The notes: generated by a model not told the origin, from the sequence alone. Counted from the first letter of the stretch, positions 35,664 to 53,200 are shown. The stretch is DNA of 58,960 nt from Nemertoderma westbladi (GCA_032718475.1 JAUCBJ010004680.1:1-58960); one strand, 5' to 3'. Numbers and translations: made by a program.

Positions 35664-35693
35664 CCCCCCCCCCCCCCCCCCCCCGACCCCCCC
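35664..35693. repeat. Poly-C tract
   Basis: A run of 21 C residues, then GA, then 7 C residues. The opposite strand is a long G-run able to form G-quadruplexes. Length is error-prone in sequencing. Confidence 0.9.
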
Positions 35694-35925
35694 TCATAAA
35701 ATTTCACGCCCCATTATTATTCTAGCACTCCACAATGAAACCCTTTTAGAAATGTTTGATTGCTACACACACCACGGGTAACTGTAACTGCTCAATAAAA
35801 AAAATAATTGTAAAGGCGAAAGTATTTTATTTAATATTAGGGTGTTATTTAGCCGAGTTAAGTAAACATCTGAAAATAAAGCTCCCGGGTAAAATAACTG
35901 GTTAATAATATAGTAATAGATACGT

Positions 35926-38133
35926 TATTAGAGTTAGTTAGAGATTGTATGAGATTGCGGAATTAGAGTTAGTTAGAGATTGTATGAGATTGCGGAATTA
36001 GAGTTAGTTAGAGATTGTATGAGATTGCGGAATTAGAGTTAGTTAGAGATTGTATGAGATTGTGGAATTAGAGATTGTATGAGATTGCGGAATTAGAGTT
36101 AGTTAGAGATTGTATGAGATTGCGGAATTAGAGTTAGTTAGAGATTGTATGAGATTGTGGAATTAGAGATTGTATGAGATTGCGGAATTAGAGTTAGTTA
36201 GAGATTGTATGAGATTGCGGAATTAGAGTTAGTTAGAGATTGTATGAGATTGTGGAATTAGAGTTAGTTAGAGATTGCATGAGGTTGCGGAATTAGAGTT
36301 AGTTTGAGATTGTATGAGATTGCGGAATTAGAGTTAGTTAGAGATTGTATGAGATTGCGGAATTAGAGTTAGTTAGAAATTGTATGAGATTGCGGAATTA
36401 GAGTTAGTTAGAGATTGTATGAGATTGCGGAATTAGAGTTAGTTAGAGATTGCATGAGGTTGCGGAATTAGAGTTAGTTTGAGATTGTATGAGATTGCCG
36501 AATTAGAGATTGTATGAGATTGCGGAATTAGAGTTAGTTAGAGATTGTATGAGAATGCGGAATTAGAGTTAGTTAGAGATTGTATGAGATTGTGGAATTA
36601 GAGTTAGTTAGAGATTGTATGAGGTTGCGGAATTAGAGTTAGTTAGAGATTGCATGAGGTTGCGGAATTAGAGTTCGTTAGAGATTGTATGAGATTGCGG
36701 AATTAGAGTTAGTTAGAGATTGTATGAGATTGTGGAATTCGAGTTAGTTAGAGATTGTATGAGATTGCGGAATTAGAGTTAGTTAGAGATTGTATGAGAT
36801 TGCGGAATTAGAGTTCGTTAGAGATTGTATGAGATTGCGGAATTAGAGTTAGTTAGAGATTGTATGAGATTGTGGAATTAGAGTTAGTTAGAGATTGTAT
36901 GAGATTGCGGAATTAGAGTTAGTTAGAGATTGTATGAGATTGCGGAATTAGAGTTAGTTAGAGATTGTATGAGATTGCGGAATTAGAGTTAGTTAGAGAT
37001 TGTATGAGATTGTGGAATTAGAGTTAGTTAGAGATTGTATGAGATTGCGGAATTAGAGTTAGTTAGAGATTGTATGAGATTGCGGAATTAGAGTTCGTTA
37101 GAGATTGTATGAGATTGCGGAATTAGAGTTCGTTAGAGATTGTATGAGATTGCGGAATTAGAGTTAGTTAGAGATTGTATGAGATTGCGGAATTAGAGAT
37201 TGTATGAGATTGCGGAATTAGAGTTAGTTAGAGATTGTATGAGATTGTGGAATTAGAGTTAGTTAGAGATTGTATGAGATTGCGGAATTAGAGTTAGTTA
37301 GAGATTGTATGAGATTGCGGAATTAGAGTTCGTTAGAGATTGTATGAGATTGCGGAATTAGAGTTAGTTAGAGATTGTATGAGATTGTGGAATTAGAGTT
37401 AGTTAGAGATTGTATGAGATTGCGGAATTAGAGTTAGTTAGAGATTGTATGAGATTGCGGAATTAGAGTTCGTTAGAGATTGTATGAGATTGCGGAATTA
37501 GAGTTAGTTAGAGATTGTATGAGATTGCGGAATTAGAGATTGTATGAGATTGCGGAATTAGAGTTAGTTAGAGATTGTATGAGATTGCGGAATTAGAGAT
37601 TGTATGAGATTGCGGAATTAGAGTTAGTTAGAGATTGTATGAGATTGCGGAATTAGAGTTAGTTAGAGATTGTATGAGATTGCGGAATTAGAGTTAGTTA
37701 GAGATTGCATGAGATTGCGGAATTAGAGTTAGTTAGAGATTGTATGAGATTGCAGAATTAGAGATTGTATGAGATTGCGGAATTAGAGTTAGTTAGAGAT
37801 TGTATGAGATTGCGGAATTAGAGTTAGTTAGAGATTGTATGAGATTGCGGAATTAGAGTTAGTTAGAGATTGTATGAGATTGCCGAATTAGAGATAGTTA
37901 GAGATTGTATGAGATTGCGGAATTCGAGTTAGTTAGAGCTTGTATGAGATTGCGGAATTCGAGTTAGTTAGAGATTGTATGAGATTGCGGAATTTCGAGT
38001 TAGTTAGAGATTGTATGAGATTGCGGAATTTCGAGTTAGTTAGAGATTGTATGAGATTGCGGAATTAGAGTTAGTTAGAGATTGTATGAGATTGCGGAAT
38101 TAGAGTTAGTTAGAGATTGTATGAGATTGTGGA
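35926..38133. repeat. 35-bp minisatellite with 25-bp short form (about 63 units)
   Basis: The unit is GAGATTGTATGAGATTGCGG, AATTA, GAGTTAGTTA. The short form lacks the last 10 bases. Variants TGTGG, GTTCGTTA and GCATGAG recur in ordered groups, indicating higher-order duplication. Confidence 0.96.
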
Positions 38134-38273
38134 AAATGTCCAGTGTATCTTAGACATAATCATTTCCGCAGCTGCAATCTCCGCAATTTTACGCTCAGGT
38201 GACAAACGGTAGATGTATATTCTAATTGGATTACCGTTTTATTTGCTTAAGTGCAACCTGTAGTGATATTCCG
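38134..38273. other. 140-bp unique island between two arrays
   Basis: It contains GCAATCTCCGCAATTTTA, which resembles the minus strand of the neighbouring 35-bp unit. There is an open minus-strand frame of about 30 codons (including RKIAEIAAAEM). I do not recognise it as an exon of any gene. Confidence 0.5.
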
Positions 38274-41200
38274 TGGATATACAACCCACCTGTACTTTGT
38301 CACCATAGAGAGAGATACTCCATATACAACCCACCTGTACTTTGTCACCATAGAGATACTCCATATACAACCCACCTGTACTTTGTCACCATGGAGATAC
38401 TCCATATACAACCCACCTGTACTTTGTCACCATAGAGATACTCCATATACAACCCACCTGTACTTTGTCACCATAGAGATACTCCATATACAACCCACCT
38501 GTACTTTGTCACCATGGAGATACTCCATATACAACCCACCTGTACTTTGTCACCATGGAGATACTCCATATACAACCCACCTGTACTTTGTCACCATAGA
38601 GATACTCCATATACAACCCACCTGTACTTTGTCACCATAGAGATACTCCATATACAACCCACCTGTACTTTGTCACCATGGAGATACTCCATATACAACC
38701 CACCTGTACTTTGTCACCATGGAGATACTCCATATACAACCCACCTGTACTTTGTCACCATAGAGAGAGATACTCCATATACAACCCACCTGTACTTTGT
38801 CACCATAGAGATACTCCATATACAACCCACCTGTACTTTGTCACCATGGAGATACTCCATATACAACCCACCTGTACTTTGTCACCATAGAGATACTCCA
38901 TATACAACCCACCTGTACTTTGTCACCATGGAGATACTCCATATACAACCCACCTGTACTTTGTCACCATAGAGATACTCCATATACAACCCACCTGTAC
39001 TTTGTCACCATGGAGATACTCCATATACAACCCACCTGTACTTTGTCACCATGGAGATACTCCATATACAACCCACCTGTACTTTGTCACCATAGAGATA
39101 CTCCATATACAACCCACCTGTACTTTGTCACCATGGAGATACTCCATATACAACCCACCTGTACTTTGTCACCATAGAGATACTCCATATACAACCCACC
39201 TGTACTTTGTCACCATAGAGATACTCCATATACAACCCACCTGTACTTTGTCACCATGGAGATACTCCATATACAACCCACCTGTACTTTGTCACCATAG
39301 AGATACTCCATATACAACCCACCTGTACTTTGTCACCATGGAGATACTCCATATACAACCCACCTGTACTTTGTCACCATGGAGATACTCCATATACAAC
39401 CCACCTGTACTTTGTCACCATAGAGATACTCCATATACAACCCACCTGTACTTTGTCACCATAGAGATACTCCATATACAACCCACCTGTACTTTGTCAC
39501 CATGGAGATACTCCATATACAACCCACCTGTACTTTGTCACCATGGAGATACTCCATATACAACCCACCTGTACTTTGTCACCATAGAGATACTCCATAT
39601 ACAACCCACCTGTACTTTGTCACCATGGAGATACTCCATATACAACCCACCTGTACTTTGTCACCATGGAGATACTCCATATACAACCCACCTGTACTTT
39701 GTCACCATGGAGATACTCCATATACAACCCACCTGTACTTTGTCACCATGGAGATACTCCATATACAACCCACCTGTACTTTGTCACCATAGAGATACTC
39801 CATATACAACCCACCTGTACTTTGTCACCATAGAGATACTCCATATACAACCCACCTGTACTTTGTCACCATAGAGATACTCCATATACAACCCACCTGT
39901 ACTTTGTCACCATGGAGATACTCCATATACAACCCACCTGTACTTTGTCACCATGGAGATACTCCATATACAACCCACCTGTACTTTGTCACCATGGAGA
40001 TACTCCATATACAACCCACCTGTACTTTGTCACCATAGAGATACTCCATATACAACCCACCTGTACTTTGTCACCATAGAGATACTCCATACACAACCCA
40101 CCTGTACTTTGTCACCATGGAGATACTCCATATACAACCCACCTGTACTTTGTCACCATGGAGATACTCCATATACAACCCACCTGTACTTTGTCACCAT
40201 GGAGATACTCCATATACAACCCACCTGTACTTTGTCACCATGGAGATACTCCATATACAACCCACCTGTACTTTGTCACCATGGAGATACTCCATATACA
40301 ACCCACCTGTACTTTGTCACCATAGAGATACTCCATATACAACCCACCTGTACTTTGTCACCATGGAGATACTCCATATACAACCCACCTGTACTTTGTC
40401 ACCATGGAGATACTCCATATACAACCCACCTGTACTTTGTCACCATAGAGATACTCCATATACAACCCACCTGTACTTTGTCACCATGGAGATACTCCAT
40501 ATACAACCCACCTGTACTTTGTCACCATGGAGATACTCCATATACAACCCACCTGTACTTTGTCACCATAGAGATACTCCATATACAACCCACCTGTACT
40601 TTGTCACCATAGAGATACTCCATATACAACCCACCTGTACTTTGTCACCATAGAGATACTCCATATACAACCCACCTGTACTTTGTCACCATGGAGATAC
40701 TCCATATACAACCCACCTGTACTTTGTCACCATAGAGAGAGATACTCCATATACAACCCACCTGTACTTTGTCACCATAGAGATACTCCATATACAACCC
40801 ACCTGTACTTTGTCACCATGGAGATACTCCATATACAACCCACCTGTACTTTGTCACCATAGAGAGAGATACTCCATATACAACCCACCTGTACTTTGTC
40901 ACCATAGAGAGAGATACTCCATATACAACCCACCTGTACTTTGTCACCATAGAGATACTCCATACACAACCCACCTGTACTTTGTCACCATAGAGAGAGA
41001 TACTCCATATACAACCCACCTGTACTTTGTCACCATAGAGATACTCCATATACAACCCACCTGTACTTTGTCACCATAGAGATACTCCATATACAACCCA
41101 CCTGTACTTTGTCACCATAGAGAGAGATACTCCATATACAACCCACCTGTACTTTGTCACCATAGAGATACTCCATATACAACCCACCTGTACTTTGTCA

Positions 41201-44200
41201 CCATAGAGATACTCCATATACAACCCACCTGTACTTTGTCACCATAGAGATACTCCATATACAACCCACCTGTACTTTGTCACCATAGAGAGAGATACTC
41301 CATATACAACCCACCTGTACTTTGTCACCATAGAGATACTCCATATACAACCCACCTGTACTTTGTCACCATAGAGATACTCCATATACAACCCACCTGT
41401 ACTTTGTCACCATAGAGATACTCCATATACAACCCACCTGTACTTTGTCACCATAGAGAGAGATACTCCATATACAACCCACCTGTACTTTGTCACCATA
41501 GAGATACTCCATATACAACCCACCTGTACTTTGTCACCATAGAGATACTCCATATACAACCCACCTGTACTTTATCACCATAGAGATACTCCATATACAA
41601 CCCACCTGTACTTTATCACCATAGAGATACTCCATACACAACCCACCTGTACTTTGTCACCATAGAGATACTCCATATACAACCCACCTGTACTTTGTCA
41701 CCATAGAGAGAGATACTCCATATACAACCCACCTGTACTTTGTCACCATAGAGATACTCCATACACAACCCACCTGTACTTTATCACCATAGAGATACTC
41801 CATACACAACCCACCTGTACTTTGTCACCATAGAGATACTCCATATACAACCCACCTGTACTTTGTCACCATAGAGAGAGATACTCCATATACAACCCAC
41901 CTGTACTTTGTCACCATAGAGAGAGATACTCCATACACAACCCACTGTACTTTATCACCATAGAGATACTCCATACACAACCCACCTGTACTTTGTCACC
42001 ATAGAGATACTCCATATACAACCCACCTGTACTTTGTCACCATGGAGATACTCCATATACAACCCACCTGTACTTTGTCACCATAGAGATACTCCATACA
42101 CAACCCACCTGTACTTTGTCACCATAGAGATACTCCATACACAACCCACCTGTACTTTGTCACCATAGAGATACTCCATATACAACCCACCTGTACTTTG
42201 TCACCATAGAGAGAGATACTCCATATACAACCCACCTGTACTTTATCACCATAGAGATACTCCATACACAACCCACCTGTACTTTATCACCATAGAGATA
42301 CTCCATACACAACCCACCTGTACTTTGTCACCATAGAGATACTCCATATACAACCCACCTGTACTTTGTCACCATAGAGAGAGATACTCCATACACAACC
42401 CACCTGTACTTTATCACCATAGAGATACTCCATACACAACCCACCTGTACTTTATCACCATAGAGATACTCCATACACAACCCACCTGTACTTTGTCACC
42501 ATAGAGATACTCCATATACAACCCACCTGTACTTTGTCACCATAGAGAGAGATACTCCATATACAACCCACCTGTACTTTATCACCATAGAGAGAGATAC
42601 TCCATATACAACCCACCTGTACTTTATCACCATAGAGAGAGATACTCCATATACAACCCACCTGTACTTTATCACCATAGAGAGAGATACTCCATATACA
42701 ACCCACCTGTACTTTATCACCATAGAGAGAGATACTCCATACACAACCCACCTGTACTTTGTCACCATAGAGATACTCCATATACAACCCACCTGTACTT
42801 TGTCACCATAGAGAGAGATACTCCATATACAACCCACCTGTACTTTATCACCATAGAGATACTCCATATACAACCCACCCGTACTTTGTCACCATGGAGA
42901 TACTCCATATACAACCCACCTGTACTTTGTCACCATGGAGATACTCCATATACAACCCACCTGTACTTTGTCACCATGGAGATACTCCATATACAACCCA
43001 CCCGTACTTTGTCACCATGGAGATACTCCATATACAACCCACCTGTACTTTGTCACCATGGAGATACTCCATATACAACCCACCTGTACTTTATCACCAT
43101 AGAGATACTCCATATACAACCCACCTGTACTTTGTCACCATGGAGATACTCCATATACAACCCACCCGTACTTTGTCACCATGGAGATACTCCATATACA
43201 ACCCACCTGTACTTTGTCACCATGGAGATACTCCATATACAACCCACCTGTACTTTATCACCATAGAGATACTCCATATACAACCCACCCGTACTTTGTC
43301 ACCATGGAGATACTCCATATACAACCCACCTGTACTTTGTCACCATGGAGATACTCCATATACAACCCACCTGTACTTTGTCACCATGGAGATACTCCAT
43401 ATACAACCCACCCGTACTTTGTCACCATGGAGATACTCCATATACAACCCACCCGTACTTTGTCACCATGGAGATACTCCATATACAACCCACCTGTACT
43501 TTGTCACCATGGAGATACTCCATATACAACCCACCTGTACTTTGTCACCATAGAGAGAGATACTCCATATACAACCCACTGTACTTTATCACCATAGAGA
43601 TACTCCATATACAACCCACCTGTACTTTATCACCATAGAGATACTCCATACACAACCCACCTGTACTTTGTCACCATAGAGATACTCCATATACAACCCA
43701 CCTGTACTTTGTCACCATGGAGATACTCCATATACAACCCACCTGTACTTTGTCACCATAGAGATACTCCATACACAACCCACCTGTACTTTATCACCAT
43801 AGAGATACTCCATATACAACCCACTGTACTTTATCACCATAGAGATACTCCATATACAACCCACCTGTACTTTGTCACCATGGAGATACTCCATATACAA
43901 CCCACCCGTACTTTGTCACCATGGAGATACTCCATATACAACCCACCCGTACTTTGTCACCATGGAGATACTCCATATACAACCCACCTGTACTTTGTCA
44001 CCATGGAGATACTCCATATACAACCCACCTGTACTTTGTCACCATAGAGAGAGATACTCCATATACAACCCACTGTACTTTATCACGATAGAGATACTCC
44101 ATATACAACCCACCTGTACTTTATCACCATAGAGATACTCCATACACAACCCACCTGTACTTTGTCACCATAGAGATACTCCATATACAACCCACCTGTA

Positions 44201-47200
44201 CTTTGTCACCATGGAGATACTCCATATACAACCCACCTGTACTTTGTCACCATAGAGATACTCCATACACAACCCACCTGTACTTTATCACCATAGAGAT
44301 ACTCCATATACAACCCACCTGTACTTTGTCACCATGGAGATACTCCGTATACAACCCACCGTTACTTTGTCACCATAGAGATACTCCATACACAACCCAC
44401 CTGTACTTTGTCACCATGGAGATACTCCATATACAACCCACTGTACTTTGTCACCATGGAGATACTCCATATACAACCCACCTGTACTTTGTCACCATAG
44501 AGATACTCCATACACAACCCACCTGTACTTTATCACCATAGAGATACTCCATATACAACCCACCTGTACTTTGTCACCATGGAGATACTCCGTATACAAC
44601 CCACCGTTACTTTGTCACCATAGAGAGAGATACTCCATACACAACCCACCTGTACTTTGTCACCATGGAGATACTCCATATACAACCCACCTGTACTTTG
44701 TCACCATAGAGATACTCCATACACAACCCACCTGTACTTTATCACCATGGAGATACTCCATATACAACCCACCTGTACTTTGTCACCATAGAGATACTCC
44801 ATATACAACCCACCTGTACTTTGTCACCATGGAGATACTCCGTATACAACCCACCGTTACTTTGTCACCATAGAGAGAGATACTCCATACACAACCCACC
44901 TGTACTTTGTCACCATGGAGATACTCCATATACAACCCACCTGTACTTTGTCACCATAGAGATACTCCATATACAACCCACTGTACTTTGTCACCATGGA
45001 GATACTCCATACACAACCCACCTGTACTTTGTCACCATAGAGATACTCCATATACAACCCACCTGTACTTTGTCACCATGGAGATACTCCGTATACAACC
45101 CACCGTTACTTTGTCACCATAGAGAGAGATACTCCATACACAACCCACCTGTACTTTGTCACCATGGAGATACTCCATATACAACCCACCTGTACTTTGT
45201 CACCATAGAGATACTCCATACACAACCCACCTGTACTTTATCACCATGGAGATACTCCATATACAACCCACCTGTACTTTGTCACCATAGAGATACTCCA
45301 TATACAACCCACTGTACTTTGTCACCATGGAGATACTCCATACACAACCCACCTGTACTTTGTCACCATGGAGATACTCCATATACAACCCACCTGCACT
45401 TTGTCACCATAGAGATACTCCATATACAACCCACCTGTACTTTGTCACCATAGAGATACTCCATATACAACCCACCTGTACTTTGTCACCATGGAGATAC
45501 TCCATATACAACCCACCTGTACTTTGTCACCATAGAGATACTCCATATACAACCCACCTGTACTTTGTCACCATAGAGATACTCCATATACAACCCACCT
45601 GTACTTTGTCACCATGGAGATACTCCATATACAACCCACCTGTACTTTGTCACCATAGAGATACTCCATATACAACCCACCTGTACTTTGTCACCATAGA
45701 GATACTCCATATACAACCCACCTGTACTTTGTCACCATAGAGATACTCCATATACAACCCACCTGTACTTTGTCACCATGGAGATACTCCATATACAACC
45801 CACCTGTACTTTGTCACCATAGAGATACTCCATATACAACCCACCTGTACTTTGTCACCATGGAGATACTCCATACACAACCCACCTGTACTTTATCACC
45901 ATAGAGATACTCCATATACAACCCACTGTACTTTATCACCATAGAGATACTCCATACACAACCCACCTGTACTTTGTCACCATGGAGATACTCCATATAC
46001 AACCCACCTGTACTTTGTCACCATAGAGATACTCCATATACAACCCACCTGTACTTTGTCACCATAGAGATACTCCATATACAACCCACCTGTACTTTAT
46101 CACCATAGAGATACTACATATACAACCCACTGTACTTTGTCACCATAGAGATACTCCATACACAACCCACCTGTACTTTGTCACCATGGAGATACTCCAT
46201 ATACAACCCACCTGTACTTTGTCACCATAGAGAGAGATACTCCATACACAACCCACCTGTACTTTATCACCATAGAGATACTCCATACACAACCCACCTG
46301 TACTTTGTCACCATGGAGATACTCCATATACAACCCACCTGTAATTTGTCACCATAGAGATACTCCATACACAACCCACCTGTACTTTATCACCATGGAG
46401 ATACTCCATATACAACCCACTGTACTTTATCACCATAGAGATACTCCATACACAACCCACCTGTACTTTGTCACCATAGAGATACTCCATATACAACCCA
46501 CCTGTACTTTGTCACCATAGAGAGAGATACTCCATACACAACCCACCTGTACTTTATCACCATAGAGATACTCCATACACAACCCACCTGTACTTTGTCA
46601 CCATGGAGATACTCCATATACAACCCACCTGTAATTTGTCACCATAGAGATACTCCATACACAACCCACCTGTACTTTATCACCATGGAGATACTCCATA
46701 TACAACCCACTGTACTTTATCACCATAGAGATACTCCATATACAACCCACCTGTACTTTGTCACCATAGAGATACTCCATATACAACCCACCTGTACTTT
46801 GTCACCATAGAGATACTCCATATACAACCCACCTGTACTTTATCACCATAGAGATACTCCATACACAACCCACCTGTAATTTGTCACCATAGAGATACTC
46901 CATATACAACCCACCTGTACTTTATCACCATGGAGATACTCCATATACAACCCACTGTACTTTATCACCATAGAGATACTCCATATACAACCCACTGTAC
47001 TTTATCACCATAGAGATACTCCATACACAACCCACCTGTAATTTGTCACCATAGAGATACTCCATACACAACCCACCTGTACTTTATCACCATGGAGATA
47101 CTCCATATACAACCCACTGTACTTTATCACCATAGAGATACTCCATACACAACCCACCTGTACTTTGTCACCATAGAGATACTCCATATACAACCCACCT

Positions 47201-50200
47201 GTACTTTGTCACCATAGAGAGAGATACTCCATACACAACCCACCTGTACTTTATCACCATAGAGATACTCCATACACAACCCACCTGTACTTTGTCACCA
47301 TGGAGATACTCCATATACAACCCACCTGTAATTTGTCACCATAGAGATACTCCATACACAACCCACCTGTACTTTATCACCATGGAGATACTCCATATAC
47401 AACCCACTGTACTTTATCACCATAGAGATACTCCATACACAACCCACCTGTACTTTGTCACCATAGAGATACTCCATATACAACCCACCTGTACTTTGTC
47501 ACCATAGAGATACTCCATATACAACCCACCTGTACTTTATCACCATAGAGATACTCCATACACAACCCACCTGTAATTTGTCACCATAGAGATACTCCAT
47601 ACACAACCCACCTGTACTTTATCACCATGGAGATACTCCATATACAACCCACTGTACTTTATCACCATAGAGATACTCCATACACAACCCACCTGTAATT
47701 TGTCACCATAGAGATACTCCATACACAACCCACCTGTACTTTATCACCATGGAGATACTCCATATACAACCCACCTGTACTTTATCACCATAGAGATACT
47801 CCATATACAACCCACCTGTACTTTGTCACCATAGAGATACTCCATACACAACCCACCTGTACTTTGTCACCATAGAGATACTCCATACACAACCCACCTG
47901 TAATTTGTCACCATAGAGATACTCCATACACAACCCACCTGTACTTTATCACCATGGAGATACTCCATATACAACCCACCTGTACTTTATCACCATAGAG
48001 ATACTCCATACACAACCCACCTGTAATTTGTCACCATAGAGATACTCCATACACAACCCACCTGTACTTTATCACCATGGAGATACTCCATATACAACCC
48101 ACCTGTACTTTGTCACCATAGAGATACTCCATATACAACCCACCTGTACTTTATCACCATGGAGATACTCCATATACAACCCACTGTACTTTATCACCAT
48201 AGAGATACTCCATACACAACCCACCTGTACTTTGTCACCATAGAGATACTCCATACACAACCCACCTGTACTTTGTCACCATAGAGATACTCCATATACA
48301 ACCCACCTGTACTTTGTCACCATAGAGATACTCCATATACAACCCACCTGTACTTTATCACCATGGAGATACTCCATATACAACCCACTGTACTTTATCA
48401 CCATAGAGATACTCCATACACAACCCACCTGTACTTTGTCACCATAGAGATACTCCATATACAACCCACCTGTACTTTGTCACCATAGAGAGAGATACTC
48501 CATACACAACCCACCTGTACTTTATCACCATAGAGATACTCCATACACAACCCACCTGTACTTTATCACCATAGAGATACTCCATACACAACCCACCTGT
48601 ACTTTATCACCATAGAGATACTCCATACACAACCCACCTGTACTTTATCACCATAGAGATACTCCATACACAACCCACCTGTACTTTATCACCATAGAGA
48701 TACTCCATACACAACCCACCTGTACTTTGTCACCATAGAGATACTCCATATACAACCCACCTGTACTTTGTCACCATAGAGAGATACTCCATACACAACC
48801 CACCTGTACTTTATCACCATAGAGATACTCCATACACAACCCACCTGTACTTTATCACCATAGAGATACTCCATACACAACCCACCTGTACTTTATCACC
48901 ATAGAGATACTCCATACACAACCCACCTGTACTTTATCACCATAGAGATACTCCATACACAACCCACCTGTACTTTATCACCATAGAGATACTCCATACA
49001 CAACCCACCTGTACTTTATCACCATAGAGATACTCCATACACAACCCACCTGTACTTTGTCACCATAGAGATACTCCATATACAACCCACCTGTACTTTG
49101 TCACCATAGAGAGATACTCCATACACAACCCACCTGTACTTTATCACCATAGAGATACTCCATACACAACCCACCTGTACTTTGTCACCATAGAGATACT
49201 CCATATACAACCCACCTGTACTTTGTCACCATGGAGATACTCCATATACAACCCACCTGTACTTTGTCACCATAGAGATACTCCATATACAACCCACCTG
49301 TACTTTGTCACCATAGAGATACTCCATATACAACCCACCTGTACTTTGTCACCATGGAGATACTCCATATACAACCCACCTGTACTTTGTCACCATAGAG
49401 ATACTCCATATACAACCCACCTGTACTTTGTCACCATAGAGATACTCCATATACAACCCACCTGTACTTTGTCACCATAGAGATACTCCATATACAACCC
49501 ACCTGTACTTTGTCACCATGGAGATACTCCATATACAACCCACCTGTACTTTGTCACCATAGAGATACTCCATATACAACCCACCTGTACTTTGTCACCA
49601 TAGAGATACTCCATATACAACCCACCTGTACTTTGTCACCATAGAGATACTCCATATACAACCCACCTGTACTTTGTCACCATAGAGATACTCCATATAC
49701 AACCCACCTGTACTTTGTCACCATAGAGATACTCCATATACAACCCACTGTACTTTGTCACCATAGAGATACTCCATACACAACCCACCTGTACTTTGTC
49801 ACCATGGAGATACTCCATACACAACCCACCTGTACTTTATCACCATAGAGATACTCCATATACAACCCACTGTACTTTGTCACCATAGAGATACTCCATA
49901 TACAACCCACCTGTACTTTGTCACCATAGAGATACTCCATACACAACCCACCTGTACTTTATCACCATAGAGATACTCCATATACAACCCACCTGTACTT
50001 TGTCACCATAGAGATACTCCATATACAACCCACCTGTACTTTGTCACCATAGAGATACTCCATATACAACCCACCTGTACTTTGTCACCATAGAGATACT
50101 CCATATACAACCCACTGTACTTTGTCACCATAGAGATACTCCATACACAACCCACCTGTACTTTGTCACCATGGAGATACTCCATACACAACCCACCTGT

Positions 50201-53200
50201 ACTTTATCACCATAGAGATACTCCATATACAACCCACTGTACTTTGTCACCATAGAGATACTCCATATACAACCCACCTGTACTTTGTCACCATAGAGAT
50301 ACTCCATACACAACCCACCTGTACTTTGTCACCATAGAGATACTCCATATACAACCCACCTGTACTTTGTCACCATAGAGATACTCCATATACAACCCAC
50401 TGTACTTTGTCACCATAGAGATACTCCATACACAACCCACCTGTACTTTGTCACCATAGGAGATACTCCATACACAACCCACCTGTACTTTATCACCATA
50501 GAGATACTCCATATACAACCCACTGTACTTTGTCACCATAGAGATACTCCATATACAACCCACCTGTACTTTGTCACCATAGAGATACTCCATACACAAC
50601 CCACCTGTACTTTATCACCATAGAGATACTCCATATACAACCCACCTGTACTTTGTCACCATAGAGATACTCCATACACAACCCACCTGTACTTTATCAC
50701 CATAGAGATACTCCATATACAACCCACCTGTACTTTATCACCATAGAGATACTCCATATACAACCCACCTGTACTTTGTCACCATAGAGATACTCCATAT
50801 ACAACCCACTGTACTTTGTCACCATAGAGATACTCCATACACAACCCACCTGTACTTTGTCACCATGGAGATACTCCATACACAACCCACCTGTACTTTA
50901 TCACCATAGAGATACTCCATATACAACCCACCTGTACTTTGTCACCATAGAGATACTCCATATACAACCCACCTGTACTTTGTCACCATAGAGATACTCC
51001 ATACACAACCCACCTGTACTTTATCACCATAGAGATACTCCATATACAACCCACCTGTACTTTGTCACCATAGAGATACTCCATACACAACCCACCTGTA
51101 CTTTATCACCATAGAGATACTCCATATACAACCCACTGTACTTTGTCACCATAGAGATACTCCATATACAACCCACCTGTACTTTGTCACCATAGAGATA
51201 CTCCATATACAACCCACTGTACTTTGTCACCATAGAGATACTCCATATACAACCCACCTGTACTTTGTCACCATAGAGATACTCCATACACAACCCACCT
51301 GTACTTTATCACCATAGAGATACTCCATATACAACCCACCTGTACTTTGTCACCATAGAGATACTCCATACACAACCCACCTGTACTTTATCACCATAGA
51401 GATACTCCATATACAACCCACTGTACTTTGTCACCATAGAGATACTCCATATACAACCCACCTGTACTTTATCACCATAGAGATACTCCATACACAACCC
51501 ACCTGTACTTTGTCACCATAGAGATACTCCATATACAACCCACCTGTACTTTGTCACCATAGAGATACTCCATATACAACCCACTGTACTTTGTCACCAT
51601 AGAGATACTCCATATACAACCCACCTGTACTTTATCACCATAGAGATACTCCATATACAACCCACCTGTACTTTGTCACCATAGAGATACTCCATATACA
51701 ACCCACCTGTACTTTGTCACCATAGAGATACTCCATATACAACCCACCTGTACTTTGTCACCATAGAGATACTCCATATACAACCCACCTGTACTTTATC
51801 ACCATAGAGATACTCCATATACAACCCACCTGTACTTTGTCACCATAGAGATACTCCATATACAACCCACCTGTACTTTGTCACCATAGAGATACTCCAT
51901 ATACAACCCACCTGTACTTTGTCACCATAGAGATACTCCATATACAACCCACTGTACTTTGTCACCATAGAGATACTCCATATACAACCCACCTGTACTT
52001 TGTCACCATAGAGATACTCCATATACAACCCACCTGTACTTTGTCACCATAGAGATACTCCATATACAACCCACCTGTACTTTGTCACCATAGAGATACT
52101 CCATATACAACCCACCTGTACTTTGTCACCATAGAGATACTCCATATACAACCCACCTGTACTTTATCACCATAGAGATACTCCATATACAACCCACCTG
52201 TACTTTGTCACCATAGAGATACTCCATATACAACCCACCTGTACTTTGTCACCATAGAGATACTCCATATACAACCCACCTGTACTTTGTCACCATAGAG
52301 ATACTCCATATACAACCCACCTGTACTTTGTCACCATAGAGATACTCCATATACAACCCACCTGTACTTTGTCACCATAGAGATACTCCATATACAACCC
52401 ACCTGTACTTTGTCACCATAGAGATACTCCATATACAACCCACCTGTACTTTGTCACCATAGAGATACTCCATATACAACCCACCTGTACTTTGTCACCA
52501 TAGAGATACTCCATACACAACCCACCTGTACTTTATCACCATAGAGATACTCCATATACAACCCACCTGTACTTTGTCACCATAGAGATACTCCATACAC
52601 AACCCACCTGTACTTTATCACCATAGAGATACTCCATATACAACCCACCTGTACTTTGTCACCATAGAGATACTCCATATACAACCCACCTGTACTTTGT
52701 CACCATAGAGATACTCCATATACAACCCACTGTACTTTGTCACCATAGAGATACTCCATATACAACCCACCTGTACTTTGTCACCATAGAGATACTCCAT
52801 ACACAACCCACCTGTACTTTATCACCATAGAGATACTCCATATACAACCCACCTGTACTTTGTCACCATAGAGATACTCCATACACAACCCACCTGTACT
52901 TTATCACCATAGAGATACTCCATATACAACCCACTGTACTTTGTCACCATAGAGATACTCCATATACAACCCACCTGTACTTTATCACCATAGAGATACT
53001 CCATACACAACCCACCTGTACTTTGTCACCATAGAGATACTCCATATACAACCCACCTGTACTTTGTCACCATAGAGATACTCCATATACAACCCACTGT
53101 ACTTTGTCACCATAGAGATACTCCATATACAACCCACCTGTACTTTATCACCATAGAGATACTCCATATACAACCCACCTGTACTTTGTCACCATAGAGA

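Larger units (their letters stand above)
35024..35925. other. Unique AT-rich region with a foldback and a poly-C tract
   Basis: No gene seen. It contains the degenerate inverted repeat 35297-35554 and the C-run at 35664-35693, listed separately. Confidence 0.75.

Noticed and set aside
38140-38235. Island frame RKIAEIAAAEM as a missing DYNC2H1 exon
   Set aside because: Only vague similarity to the tail and no proper donor. Part of it resembles the neighbouring 35-bp unit.
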